64,000 nt of DNA from Branchiostoma lanceolatum. Taxonomy: Eukaryota; Chordata; Leptocardii; Amphioxiformes; Branchiostomatidae. The stretch is taken from positions 32,492,352 through 32,556,351 of the forward strand of contig NC_089724.1 in assembly GCF_035083965.1 (NCBI RefSeq), read 5' to 3'. The notes under the pieces were generated by a model, which saw only the letters and a list, made by a program, of their open reading frames with translations, searched no databases and was not told where the DNA came from. This document shows, in pieces, positions 1-12,103 of this stretch (the stretch's first letter is position 1; every line of letters begins with the position of its first letter). The translations under genes were made by a program, and so were the position numbers.

Positions 1-104
1 ATACCGGCCTGCAAGTGATCTGTCTCACATCGCTCAACTCCAGCTCTCTTATCACAGAGCAGCACACGGGGAAAGCAAAAAAACCCAACACGCTAAAGTG
101 TTTT

Positions 105-185
105 TTGGCGACGCCTTAGGGGCGAGCCACGGTATAGTAGTGTGTGCAGTTTGCAAGAATTCTAGGAATTGTACAGGAATTTGTC
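105..185. repeat. Short interspersed repeat, copy 1 of 4
   Basis: TTTTGGCGACGCCTTAGGGG continuing CGAGCC and then GTGTGTGCAGTTTGCAAGAA recurs at 2158-2250. Its first part recurs at 24640-24668 (just before Kazal exon 2) and at 30188-30225. It has no coding content. Confidence 0.55.
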
Positions 186-1419
186 TACAGGCATTGTAAG
201 CCAATAAGTATGTTTGGAATGTTAGTGCGCAGTGCAAGGTAATGAAAGCGGGTCATGCAGCCCCCTGGGGCATTCATCCAAAAAACCTAGACAGGCAGCC
301 ATGTATACATGACAACAGATCTACAGAAATGTTGTTCTTTTCTAAAACAGCGTGTGGCTGTTACAATGTTTTTAGATGTCTTGGTGCTGGTCCTCTAATG
401 TCTTTCTTCTGGGAACGGGTCATAACTGCATCAAGTTTGTACTGATAAAGATTGTGCACGCTGCTTCAATTACCTTACTTACCAATGTCATTCTACAGGG
501 GGGATGATGGTATTGGCGCAGGCGCCTAGACCCTACGGTGAGAGAGCTCAAGAATAAACAGGGTATTAAAAACATTGAAAGCCTTTCTTGGTGGGCTTTT
601 TGGTGAACTCTTGGCAAGTCTGGGGTGGGTATGACAGTTCAGACTTCATAATTTTAGAATTTGTTGACGAAAACGACCTTTCTTCATCTTTTTGTCTTCT
701 GGACCCCCGGGAGATAGTGTGATGGTCGCGAGCAGGCCCTTATAAGGGAAATGGACTGACTCAAGTGCTCTCGCTCGGGAGTGTTTCCCCGGAGACTAGC
801 CGTATAGAAGTTCTCGTAATTCTGATAGATGACAGTCTACAGAACTGGTAAAAATTTGAGGGTAAGTTTTCTTGGTCAGGATCTTTGGTTCCTGAGATAA
901 TGACACCTAATTTCTGTCAACTTCCCCATAGGGATGCATGTATTATTGGCCCAAATTGGAATGCCCTAATCCCCCCTACAAGTAGGGTAGTTAAAGGACA
1001 TTTTAAACTTAAAAGTTTAAAATTTCAAAATAGTATCAAGTTGCTTGAGTAATTTTTTTGGCGGCATTAAGGTTAACCCCATTCATGACATCACGGGCAT
1101 GTCTAAGCCATATGCCACACGCAGACAGAAAATACATGAAACCAAGGACAGAATCTGTAACAATGTCAAAACAGAAATCATTTTCAGATCGATCAATGAA
1201 AAATTTCACTGCCGCAAGGAAATTTATCAAGCCAGTTAGAAACTTTTAAGATTCACACAAGAGACAAGACTAAATAGCATTTACTACTAGTAGCAGATGA
1301 TTATCCTGCCACTATCCTGCTGATATTATCCTGTGCAATTCCTAGAATTGTCGGGATACTGGAGACACATTTTTACAAAGTAACATTTCTGTGAATTAAG
1401 ATTCCCATGGACATTCTGG

Positions 1420-1680
1420 CATCATTGGGACACAGAGTTTGGCATACTGGTTTATACATTCTTCATTTTTGTTCTTTCACATATTTTTCTTTGAAGTTGG
1501 AATTGACTTTGGCATTTTACGACATTAGTATCCATTTTTCGAAATATGCAGCTGCTTTGTAGCATTTACACTATATAATATTTTCAGAGTATGGCCGAAA
1601 ACCCTTTTTTTGTTTTGGAAACGGAAGAAGATTGATGCGCGCGTGGATGTCATCCATATAAGCAAATCAACATGGCCTAA
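1420..1680 (+). repeat. Segment duplicated at 11090-11345
   Basis: GGAATTGACTTTGGCATT, GACATTAG-ATCC-TTT, GCTTTGTAGCATTTACA, TATGGCC-AAAAC and the closing CAACATGGCCT occur in the same order in both stretches, with many substitutions. The shared segment is an interspersed repeat or an old duplication; no coding frame is conserved. Confidence 0.55.
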
Positions 1681-2528
1681 GTTATATGGAGACTATACAT
1701 TGTGGGACTGGCTTTCCATGTAGAGTTTGACTGACCCTAGCATGTGTTACACAAGCTCTCGCTCAAGGGCTGATTGAACCGTGGAAGGGCTGCCAGAAGC
1801 GTGGTCACGTCAGTCGAGACTGACCTCGCCAAGAACGAAAACGATGTCTTTAAAGACGGGATCCCACGCTGATCCCATCATCTGTCAGCGTTGGTATATA
1901 GCGGCCGTGCACCCTTAATTAAGCACATGCCTAGCACCTGTACCGCGCGGTGAGGTATCCACAGTTCAGACCTGCTGCAGTTTCCGCCCTGTGCGACCTG
2001 TCCGGCCTAGAAACTGTCCAAAAGTACTACGAGTACTGTAGCAGTATGTGACTATAGCGCTAATTATTCACACCACGGCGAACACTCCATTTTCGCCTTA
2101 GCGCGAAATAAAAACCACTCGAATCTAGATGCATTTACAGTATTCTTGCTGTCGTGACTCTTTGGCGACGCCTCAAGGGCGGGCCTAATAGTATAGATAT
2201 ATATATATTGTGTGCAGTTTGCAAGAATTATAGGAATTGTACAGGAATGTGAAAGTCCACGGGACGCTAGGGGGAAAAGGAGAAAGTCCTGTTCCTGGAA
2301 GAGTCCATTCTTGGATAGGGGGTAAAGTTTGATAAACCTCCTTGGTTTGATGAAAGTTGTAATAGTACATGTAATTTGGATGGGAAAGATTTCGGAATAG
2401 TTTTTGGATGGATTTTCTTCGATTATTCTACTTCTGCACTTGGGGTTTAGAAAAAGTCTTTTTTGCATGGAGAGAGATGGGAGCGAAATATAATATCGCG
2501 TTCGCTCGCAAATTGTGCATTTGTAGTA

Positions 2529-2552
2529 TCAAGGACATTATATAATGTCCTT
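2529..2552. repeat. 24-bp perfect TA-centred palindrome
   Basis: CAAGGACATTATATAATGTC continuing CTTG is its own complement with a central TATA. It resembles two short inverted termini placed head to head. Confidence 0.6.
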
Positions 2553-3347
2553 GGTAGTATGAAGTTATAATCATTCTAACATCTGTGTAATCTTTTCCCC
2601 CATGAAATGATGTAGTCGGGCCCCTCTAATCTTTTAATTGGAATGTCACGAAATAAAGGAACTATCATCAGTCAGAGAGGTTACAAAAATAGTAAGCAAC
2701 TTTATTGCACATTCCTGGAAACAACACAAATATGACAATCAACAACAAATACATCCATATATATATAACTTAACGTTACAGACACCAGGACAGTACCATT
2801 GGGTTTTCTGTTCCTGTATCAGTTTTATCCAGTTGCTTGAGTAATTATTCTTGGCAAACTGCATTATGTTAAATATAACGTTACCACTAAGACTCGTTCT
2901 GACATGTTTTACACTAGTCCATCATAGATTAGTGTTTTACAAAATTTCAAATTGGCGGCCTGGTGCCCGTAGTATTTTACCAAATATTCAACGAGTCCAA
3001 AGACCGTGACGTCAGAATCCGACGGAATCCGACTGTTAGCCATCGATGCGTGTTCTATAGAATAGATTCTGGGGCCGAGTCGGACTCTGACGGATTCTGA
3101 CGTCACTGTTAAACTTTAAATTATAAACTTTCAATTCTTAGTTTTGAAAATGGTCTTGAAGTTTTGTTTTTCCTTATTGGTATATTTCGGTAAAAATTTG
3201 CAAATTTCCACTATGTGGAAGGAAAAACATTGCAGTCTCACCTGTATGAACCCGGAAGTGTACCAGAACAAATGCTTTTTAGGATCTTTTGGTGATGATT
3301 TTATGTAGAGGGTCGCACGTAAAAGATACAGTATATAATATACAGTA

Positions 3348-4880
3348 CAGTAGAATCCGCTTAATTGCACCACGCATTTGTCAGCGTTTTTGGTGCAATT
3401 ATCCGGCTGGTGCAATTATGCGAAATGCCCAGCTGGACCGTACCACCATGGGCTGGGGGGTGTATTGTTAGTCAGAAACACTAGCACAAAGAAAATAGAC
3501 GAAATTATGCAGTTATTAACTTTATTTACGTATTCAAGGACATGTACTGTACAAAAATCTTGTAAAGTTTACCATGATTCTGTACAGATTAAACTTAACA
3601 TTTTTTTTGCTTCCTCACTGATGTTTAAATCAGTAGCTAGGTACTGTACACGTGTAGAAAGAGAAAATATGCTTGAGTCGCACAGCAAAGAAAACAACTC
3701 CGACTGTAACGTTATGTCTAGAATAATAACTTTGGTCTCACAATTTGTTAGTTTAAATGACGGTAGGTATGACTAAGACAAACTTGACACCGTATCTACA
3801 ACTTGAGTCAACAAATTGTCTGGACACATTTGACTGTCGACACCATGGTAGTGAATTGTACAGTGTATCTAGTGGGCAGATATGGTTAGATGACTCAGAT
3901 CAAGGACAGATCATTCTCCTTATACAGTAGCAGAGCCTAACCCGCGTATACCTCGTTCCGGTAAATGCAGGAAGTTTGTAGGACGTGGATTCAGCCAGAT
4001 GATCACGTTAGCACCGCACCGCCAAAAGCGACTGTTATGTCCGCCTACACGTCTGTAGCCCTTGCCGAGTCTCTATTGTTTCCGACTAGACGTAAAGACG
4101 CCGGTCTTTTATTATCGGCACCAGTATGTAGCGCTGCCGCAAACCTCAAACCACCGACAACACCCCATGCCATCCTTAACGCGAAATCAAATCCACGCGA
4201 ACTTGAATGCATTCACAGTAATAAGACAGTAGTACAGATAGAGACCAATCTTTATTGAGTACAGCATGCTGTCTGCCAAAGCGCAATGCCGCCTTTGGTA
4301 TAGCCTCCGATGCAGACTCAACCCGGCTGTTTTCTTTTTCAAGTTATTGTTTTTATACAGTTATATTTTTTTCTTATTGCTGGCCGGGATCTATCCCGGC
4401 CAGCAACAAGAAAAAAAATATATAATAGTATAAAAACAATAACTTAAAAAAGAAAACAGCCGGGTTGAGTCTGCATCGGAGGCTACCTTTGGTAGGCGTG
4501 CGTCTCTTGATGGTGCCGACACGCCCTGGACCCACCCGGGACCTCTCATACGATTCCTATCAACGTGACTGTCAATGGAGACCGCCTTCTTTTGTTATTC
4601 AAAAACAGTTTTAAACATAATGGCGGTATTGCGCCTTTACACCGGCAGGTATCGGCTCATTTGTACCGCGTTTGCCGATTTTTAGCGCACCTTTTTAGTT
4701 AACTTGTCGAGGATTTTGGAAAAAAATTGGTGCAGTTATCCGAAATTGGTGACAATGCGCGGTGCAGTTATGCGGAGTCACTAACAATGCAGTGAATGGG
4801 AACCGGTTTGGGATTTTGGGATTTGGTGCAATTAAACGGAAGGTGCGTTTATCCGAGGTGCAATTAAGTGGCTTCTACTG
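3348..4880. mobile_element. Pogo/Tigger-like non-autonomous DNA transposon, 1.53 kb
   Basis: The terminal inverted repeats are CAGTAGAATCCGCTTAATTG at the left and, on the minus strand from 4880, CAGTAGAAGCCACTTAATTG, continuing CACC in both. TA flanks both ends (3346-3347 and 4881-4882). The CAGTAGAA start and TA duplication fit pogo/Tigger elements. Subterminal GGTGCAATTAT-CG repeats occur near both ends. No transposase was found. A separate foldback element is inserted inside it at 4301-4485. Confidence 0.75.
4301..4485. mobile_element. 185-bp near-perfect foldback element with 9-bp target duplication
   Basis: The arms start TAGCCTCCGATGCAGACTCA and end in its complement at 4485. Pairing continues almost unbroken to a centre at GGCCGGGATCTATCCCGGCC. 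Identical 9-bp copies CCTTTGGTA flank the element (4292-4300 and 4486-4494). The 9-bp duplication suggests a MULE-like or similar superfamily; no protein is encoded. Confidence 0.85.
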
Positions 4881-4892
4881 TATATAACTTAC

Positions 4893-5529
4893 CAGTATGG
4901 ACCCGTAAGTGCCCTTTCAGCTGTCCGTTGTTGGCGCAGCACACCTTACAGAAGGGACACGGGAACTTCTTCTCTGTTCTCTTCCTCTTGCAGCTGCTGA
5001 TGTCCACTTCTCCGGACACGGACTTGTCCTTGGTCAGCCGGAACTCGGCTCGGTCGCTCGCGGTATTCTCCAGCGATGGCGAGGTGGACGGTACCCGCGG
5101 GGACGTCCTGTCGGACCCCGAGGGACTGTTCTGGACGCGTCGGTCCCTTGCCGTTGGGAGGAGCCCCGGGATGGGTCCAGAGGACGCGTCCCTGGGCTGG
5201 ACCGGATGACTGTCGGCCGTCAGCGGAGACTGCTTCCCGCTGGAGGCGGGGAGACCGAAGTCAATCCTGGGGTAGAAGACGGGAAGTTCACTGGGCTTGA
5301 CCAGGAGGCGGAAACACGTTGTTGGGAGGCAGGGCCATGACAGGCCGTAGGGAGCCGGCGGACCGCCATGCAATGATAGTCGGCTAAAAGGATGGCATGT
5401 AAAGGATGTGTGTGGAAAGATCGGGGCAGCAGCGGACACCTCCATTCTACCTTGAGCACTTGGCGTAATCTGAATGATCTCCCAAGAAGGGCGATGATAT
5501 TTAAATCGTCCTGGTGCCGCACATGACAA
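4893..5529 (-). CDS. C2H2 zinc-finger protein exon (partial)
   Basis: An open frame runs minus-strand into a canonical finger, CPFCKVCCANNGQLKGHLRV-H (C-x2-C-x12-H-x3-H). It ends at HTG with the donor ACTG/GTAAGT at 4893, the usual place for a phase-1 intron in a finger linker. The roughly 180 residues before it are Ser/Pro-rich with a basic patch (CKRKRTEKKF). The true 5' border is unknown: the first in-frame ATG encodes the Met of GRMEVSAAAP (near 5445), and the frame stays open to about 5570. No convincing next finger exon was found at lower coordinates. A pogo-like transposon lies in the following intron, 12 bp past the donor. Confidence 0.6.
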
Positions 5530-5639
5530 GTTCAGTTGATGACTCGCGTGTCTGGTCGTTTAGAGGGTCGACGCTACTTCGTGACAGAAGCATGAACCAC
5601 CGCCAAGCCGTCGATTGGTATGGCGAACAATAACAATAA

Positions 5640-6000
5640 CTAGAGTTCCACGAACACATATCTTCGCCGAATAATCAGGGGATTATACCAATAGTCAAGA
5701 GACTTGAAGTTTGGTGGCTGTGTTCAGTTATTCTCGTTTAGGATATTTTGACAAAATGTCACTGCAGATCAAGAGCAAGCTGCTAGGGGGCCCAAAGCTA
5801 CAACAATTCTACTTACATCACAAGCTTCCTGACACCAAAGGATCAAGACCATAGCACGTTCAGTTCTGCTGAAGTACCAGGGTCACATACCAGGGGCCCA
5901 AAAACGACCCTGACCTTCGTCTTCCCAATACCTGCCCACATAGTCATACTCGTACCAAGTATCGTCATAATCCATCCATTCTTGAGTTATGCTGACTACA
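5640..6000 (+). repeat. Composite repeat copy
   Basis: It starts CTAGAGTTCCACGAACACAT, and includes TGCTAGGGGGCCCAAAGC and GGTCACATACCAGGGGCCCA. It ends near the TTGAGTTATGCTGACTAC segment. It lacks the CA tract. Confidence 0.65.
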
Positions 6001-6329
6001 AAAATCCGGGACCACAAACATCGCACACAACCACAGACGTTATCGGCGATGCTGAGACCGTGTCAGATGATGATCACTTTGAGGGGTTTTTCAAACCAGA
6101 GTGACAGTGAAAGTGAGAGTGACCAGCAGACAAAGTATCGCACTAAACAGGCACTAAAGATCAGACAGACTCTCTAGTCCTGCGTACTGATGAACGTTAC
6201 CCCCCTGCTCGCACAATAGGATAGTCCGTGTACTTTGCCCCTCTCCTGTCTCCTGTGCACCTCACGTTGGTAACATAATTTACCGGGCTCGTTAGTCCTG
6301 ACTCCTGCTGGACACAACAAACCAGTGCC

Positions 6330-6600
6330 TCAGAAACGCGTGTGGTAGCTGAAACATCTTTGAATGATTCCCTTAGCCATCAGATCATTGGTGGAGGAAT
6401 CTCTAATTTCTTCCATGGTCACCCAAGACGTGTTGCCAAGGAAGGACAATTTCTCGGTGACGGCAGTTCCCCTCCCGGGCGGTAGGTAGCGATGATAGGG
6501 TGGGAGGAATTGCGAACTTTGACCTCGTATGAAGACTAAATTGAAGACAAGTTCGTTGTCGCATTCTTTAGGTGGCTGAATGAAGTAGTGTTTCCCTATC
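6330..6600 (-). CDS. Possible hotdog/4HBT thioesterase-like terminal exon
   Basis: The frame reads GKHYFIQPPKECDNELVFNL, then FLPPYHRYLPPGRGTAVTEK, then LSFLGNTSWVTMEEIRD, and closes ...GIIQRCFSYHTRF at TGA. The pattern PPG-x6-E-x-LSFLG-x-TSW-x3-EI-x-D...A-x-G resembles the last beta strands of 4HBT_2 thioesterase-like proteins, where chain-length specificity and dimer contacts lie. A possible acceptor is GATAG at about 6600. No upstream exon was identified between 6.6 and 12.6 kb, so this could be a fragment or pseudogene. The frame has no internal stop. Confidence 0.3.
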
Positions 6601-6849
6601 AGGTACGACGTCAGGACCATCTGGTTGACAATAGTCCCTCACCTTTCCTGACCTTTCCTGTGTTTGTTGATTTAGCTCCGTCCCAGCGGGAGAGTAGTTT
6701 GGACGGTGGTAGTGAGATCACCAGAGAGCATCAATCTAATTTACACAGGCCTGCTGACAAGCAGGTGTTGTCATTGAATATAGGTCAACAAAAGGTACTT
6801 AAACGCAATCATAAACAAGCCTATTTCACCACTTAATTAGACCCTGATT

Positions 6850-7860
6850 ACAATTTCATACGTCTATATTTGTTAATCATTACCTCAATAACCTACCTGT
6901 CCAAAGCAATGCAAATTCATCAAACCCTACCCGAGTTATTCACCTCCAAAGGTAACATAAAAAAAGCCCACTGCAGTTCTAAGCAAGCCACTAGGGGGTC
7001 TAAACTTACATCAGTTACTACCTGCCCCAAGAGCTGTACGCCACTTAAAAATCATTACCATAGCACTTGCATGAAATTTGACTACAAGCTTTTGGCGGAT
7101 TGATAAACTTTCCTCATTTATTATGCAAATTATCGTCTTATTTGCATGACAAGTATTCAATTATGTAAAGCATCACCGAAACTATCCACATGCCATAGAT
7201 TATGATAATCCGTCAATCCCTGCTGAAGTTATTCGTCTCCAAAGGTATTAACAAAAACGCCAACTGCAGTTCCAAACGAGCAGCTAGGGGGCCATAATTC
7301 ACACCACTCACTTGCCGTCCCAGAAGCTATATACTACCTAAAAATCATGAACCTGACGCCTCCAGAAAATTTGGCCTCAAACGTTGAATCTCCGCTGCAG
7401 TACCTCATATACCCGCTAGGAGGCCCATTATCGAACTTGACCTTCCTCTTTGACACCCCTAACTATCCACTAAATATCATGCACAACCGTCAACAGCTCC
7501 TCGAGTTATGCTGGCGACATACAAACTCTCACACACACAAAGCCTGCTGCAGTACTGTAGGAAAGCGCCAGATGAATCATTTTTAAACTTGGCCTCCGTT
7601 TTCACAATCTCTTCCTACCTACCAAAAATCATTGAGATTCATCAACGTTTCCGTCACTTTTTTTGCCTACATACAAACACAGAAAAATTAAAAGTCCGCT
7701 GCAGTACTGTTGGAAAACGCCAGGTAAACGATTTTTGAACTTGACCTTCCTTTGCGCAACCACTACACACCTACCAAATATCATGAAGATCTATTAAAGG
7801 TTTCCCGGGTTATGCTCTTGACATACATACAGACCCACACAACATCCGGCTCACCCGAAA
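6850..7860 (+). repeat. Composite repeat copies, tandemly arranged
   Basis: At least four units with CTGCAGT-C-AAG-AGC-GCTAGGGG-CC or a CTGCAGTACTGT-GGAAA core follow one another, with AT-rich TTATGCAAAT between them. Frames such as 7347-7586 reflect the repeat and are not treated as genes. Confidence 0.6.
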
Positions 7861-8762
7861 ACATAATCTACTCCGAGTTCCTCGGCGTAGATAACAAGGC
7901 AAGATGCAAAGTGTCCTGTTAGCAGCCAGAAGGTGAGAACAGGCTAGCCTAGTAACTTATCATCGGGAGCTCCTCGGTATCTCTGCGGTGTTGGAAGGGT
8001 TCCCCGCCCGATAAGGCATATTAGCGCACAAGGGGGTGGTTTACAGGGGCGTTGATAACTCAAGAGACGGCGACTGAAAAGACAGGCTGTCGAGAAACAG
8101 GTCTATGCTTTAGCAGACTTAGCCTGGATGTCAGACCCCCAATCTCTGAAATATGAGTGCTTAAAACATCCCTGTTAAAGCCGACCAAGCTGAGGACAGA
8201 CATTTACAGAGATGACATTTTTGCTGTGAAAAATTCTTTTTTCCCGCTGTCTTGCAATGATTATTCAAATAAATAAATACATCTCTGAGAGCATCGTCAT
8301 ACTTTCGTACAAAAGCAAATTGAGCTTTTGTGGCAAGATGCTAGTATGAAATTGATGAAATGGGCTACAAGGACTGGTACAGAGCACACGTGAAGGATTT
8401 GATTATAAGCAGGTTGATTTAAGTAAGGTTGAATTCAAAAATTGATTAGGACTTCACCGTCTCGTTTAAACGTTAACGGATTTGATGAGTCATTTCTTAC
8501 CTTCCTGAGACCCTATTCGGATTCCTGTTTCAGAAGTCATACGCCCTCTGTCCGAGCATAACGTGGGGCGAAATTCCAATGGGGACATGTTGGTCCTGGA
8601 GTCGAGGAGCTGACCTGCACAGCCTATGGAAACAGTCTCAGAATCACAGCCTGGAGGCCCGACCCACAATCTCCATAATATCTATCGCGCTTCTCATAGT
8701 CTAGCTTAGGGGAGCTTGTTTTAAAGTTTGCCTGCAGCCTGGGGGCATGTCGGCCCTAGAGC

Positions 8763-9097
8763 CTACTCTCCAAGCAGATGTTGGTGGGGAAGATTGTTAC
8801 TCTCCAAGCAGAGCTAGGGTTTCAGCTGGTTTTTAACGTGTTTTTAGGCGTTTTTGTCATGCCTTCTACTTTGTCATCGTTTTTGTTGTGTCGCAAACCC
8901 AAGTTTGCGAGACAAAAAAAAAAAAAGACAAAGTAGAAAGCACGACAATAACGCCTAAAAACACGTCAAAAACCAGCCGAAACCCATGCTCTGCTTGGAG
9001 AGTAGAAGATTGTGACCTTTCTATCATCATGCCCCATTTTTTGTCCGCTATGATAGAAAGGTCACAATCTTCCCCACCAATCTCTGCTTGGAGAGTA
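8763..9097. mobile_element. Nested double-hairpin MITE
   Basis: The outer arms are TACTCTCCAAGCAGATGTTG continuing GTGGGGAAGATTGT on the left, with the complement at 9064-9097. Inside lie two further hairpins: 8799-9004 (arms TACTCTCCAAGCAGAGCTAG...) and 9005-9072 (arms AAGATTGTGACCTTTCTATC). The pattern looks like one hairpin element inserted in, or duplicated within, another copy of itself. Confidence 0.75.
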
Positions 9098-9154
9098 CCT
9101 AAAGCCGAGGAGTTGGCCTTGAAAAAATGTCTGACATCCAGGCTAAAGATTTAG

Positions 9155-10625
9155 GCTAATCATGATGTAGCCCGTGAAATGAATACATCTTTACAGGCGA
9201 GAATCGTCAATGCGAAATACGATTCTCTGAATGTTTTACAGATTCTGCGTCAGGTGTTGATGTATACGATAAGAGAATTATGCTATTTGCATTTAAAAGA
9301 GAAAAAAAAGATCGAGATATAACGTTATAAGTTGATAAACAGTTATTGTGATTTTGTCACTCTGCGGCGGTCATCAAAGCCACCGACTGTCATGCCCTCC
9401 TCGTTGTTACGTTACATGTTAAAACACAGAAGTCCACTATTTATCACACAGCTATCAAATATTTATACAGAAGGCGTGAAACAGCACCTAGGTCAAAAGA
9501 TGCGACGTTCTTCACAACGTAACACGCCAATTAGAGACACGTGATTGAATAAAAGTAGGCTGATCCACGCGTTAGCGTTTACTTGCGATCTGGGGACAAA
9601 TACAACACTTGCCCCATTCAGATATAACGGTCTAAATATTAAAACTATATTGGCACGTGTCGCGATATTTTTCAAATGTGGAAAAAAGCGGATCTGATAT
9701 AGTCATTATAGATCCATTTAGGTAAAGATTTTCTTTGGAAGCAACCTCCTTGGAAGCAATAATCCGGGGCACGAATGCACAATAAAGGTCTTCATTCATA
9801 TATAAATCTAAACCAAATTTACCTGTTCGAATTCGTGGGACAATTTCACGTCCATTTCTCTTGTTTACTTCTAAGCTATCTATATTCAACAGGCGGTGCC
9901 CTGATAGTTTATTGTCCATCAAAATGATACCTTGGTTTGTTATGATCACGCTTTTGTGCAATGGGACCTTTTTCCTGTTGCAGAAGTTCTACGACTTCAT
10001 CTTCTGACAGACCATGACGTAGTTAAGTAAGGGGGGGGGGCTGTGGTAAAATTTCCTTGGGGGCATGATAGAGCCGAGGAGCTGGCCAAACAGCTAGCCT
10101 GACATCCTGATTCTTGACTAAACATGAGGTCGCCAATCTTCAATGCGAAATTCAATAGCAATTTTCTTCATGTTTTACGGAATCTGCGTCAGGTGTTGTT
10201 GAATAGAAGAATTGTTGCATTTGCATTAAAAGAAAAGACCGAGTAGGAGCTGATGAAGAACTGTTTTTGTGATTTTGTTACTTCGCGGCGGTCATCAAAG
10301 TCACCATCAGTCATGCCCCCCTCCCCGTTGTACGTGTTAAAAAAACACAAAAGTTCACCATTTCTTACACAGATATCAAGCATTCATACAGAAGTGTGAA
10401 CCAGCACCTAGGTCTAAAGAGACAGCGTTCTTCACCAATGTGACAAGTCGATTACAGGGACGTGATTGAATTAAAGTATTGAGTTTACATGTGATCTGGG
10501 GGCATATAAATACTTGCCCAATTCATAAAAAGATCTTAATGATTATAAACTCCTTATATATGCTTATCGGCACATGGCACAAAACTTATCAAACATGAAA
10601 ATGTGGATCTGATATAACGGCACTG
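9155..10625 (+). repeat. Diverged tandem duplication, about 500-bp arms
   Basis: 9195-9700 and 10140-10625 align along their length. Both have TCTGCGTCAGGTGTTG, GCGGCGGTCATCAAAG-CACC, the CAGCACCTAGGTC-AAAGA segment, a G-GACACGTGATTGAAT or GGGACGTGATTGAATT piece, and GTGGATCTGATATA or its GCGGATCTGATATA counterpart. Identity is visibly lower than for a recent duplication. No gene was recognised in either arm. Confidence 0.65.
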
Positions 10626-11364
10626 AACCTTAATCTGGAAGTGGACAAGTAAACCCCAGGCTTACAATTCTTTCTGATCCCAATTCCTCTTCTTTTTGGA
10701 CAACAAACAAGTCAGCGTCAAGCAGTAAAAGTTTCTTTATTATCTATAGCATGTAAGGACAAGCATATTACACACCTCACAAACTCAGTCGGCATGTTTT
10801 ATTGTTGTTCTCTCTTCTCTACATGTGTGCTTCAAGAAGCATAGAAAGATACATGTACAGATAATGGAGCACTCAAACCAGAGTGGAATAATCATATTGG
10901 ACATAGAGCACATTTAGTGTTTTCATTTGGGAAGGCTTCAGTTGCAATCTATAATTTGCAGATAGAAAAACAGAAAAACTTCTAAAATATTCAAGCTTAA
11001 GCCTGGGTGTTATTCATCACCATTTAGGCCATGTTGATTCGATTATATGGACGACACCCTCTGGGAACCCCAAAACTGATGCGAGTGTGGTCAGGAAGGT
11101 TTACCGAACAATAAATTCTTTGTTTTTGTTTTCACATCTTCTTCCACTTTGGAATTGACTTTGGCATTCTTTGACATTAGCATTCGTTTCTGATATTTTT
11201 ACTTTTACTATACTTATGACATACATTTGCTGATTTTGCTGTTGCTTCGTACGATTTACAGTATGGTCAAGAACTTTATCGGAAACGAAAATTGACTTCA
11301 GGCGTGCAGATGTCACGCATATACTCAAACCAACATGGCCTTGGTCAAAGTCCAGCATTCAGAC

Positions 11365-11621
11365 ACCGGCATCACACTAGCCTGGTAACCATTCTCCAAG
11401 GGCTGGCTTAGGCATGTTTTATCATCCCTAGTCTTTAAACCTTGAAGCACAAGCCTTTTCCTGACAGCCTATCTTTGAAGCCTGCCTTTCTGACTGCTGC
11501 CGTCTTGGGAGCAAAGTTATTGAAACTTGAAAGACTGAAAAATCAATTGGGCCGGCGGGCAGCACTCCCAGCAACGTAGAGATACCATGGAGCTCCCGAT
11601 AGCATGGTTACCAGGCTAGCA
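11365..11621. mobile_element. MITE with CTAGCCTGGTAACC ends
   Basis: The ends TAGCCTGGTAACCAT (11370-11384) and ATGGTTACCAGGCTA (11604-11618) are exact complements. The internal GGAGCTCCCGATAGC segment reappears in reverse at 7944-8030 (TAGCCTAGTAAC...CGGGAGCTCCTCGGTATC), a partial copy. Confidence 0.6.
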
Positions 11622-12103
11622 TCATGCTTCAATTTGAAACCGAAGATTGCTTTGTGTTCTTACTTGTGACAAGTACATCATCTAATATCCCTGCTTCTAA
11701 GGTACTCTTATCTGTTTACAAAATAATTCATGCAAGTAGCATGCACCAGTGCTGCTGACCATTTATCATTGTGGCACACTGGTAAAATTAATTGTTTTTG
11801 CATAAGTGAGTTTAAAGGCAGGCAATTTTGCCAAACCCAAGCTTCTAAACTCTTTGTTTGAAACGTACACAGCATCAGATCACACAATCTCACATGTGCT
11901 CTGACAGAAATGTAGCACAAGTGGAATATGTAAGGGAATAACGTATAGCAGGTTTATATAGGTAGATACTGGACCAAAGACTGGAGTCTAGAATGGTTTG
12001 CTGTAGTAGGGGGACACTGTGGGAAAAAAAGAAGATAATGTTAACTATTGTCAGCGACTACATGAAACTTCCTGAAACTGGTAGGTACTAAAATAGGGCT
12101 AAT

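Larger units (their letters stand above)
186..3340. other. Non-coding stretch with scattered repeat fragments
   Basis: No gene could be supported. The stretch holds two hairpin-MITE half-copies (1036-1064 and 2822-2856), a repeat shared with 11 kb (1420-1680), a GTGGATGTCATCC region and a second copy of the 105-185 repeat at 2158-2250. A vestige resembling the end of a zinc-finger exon (VHFRVHTG, donor at 3242) has a stop two codons upstream of the readable part. Confidence 0.5.

Noticed and set aside
3242..3290. Possible second zinc-finger exon (VHFRVHTG with a GTGAGA donor)
   Set aside because: The frame has a stop two codons upstream and the cysteine half of the finger is missing. At best it is a vestige.
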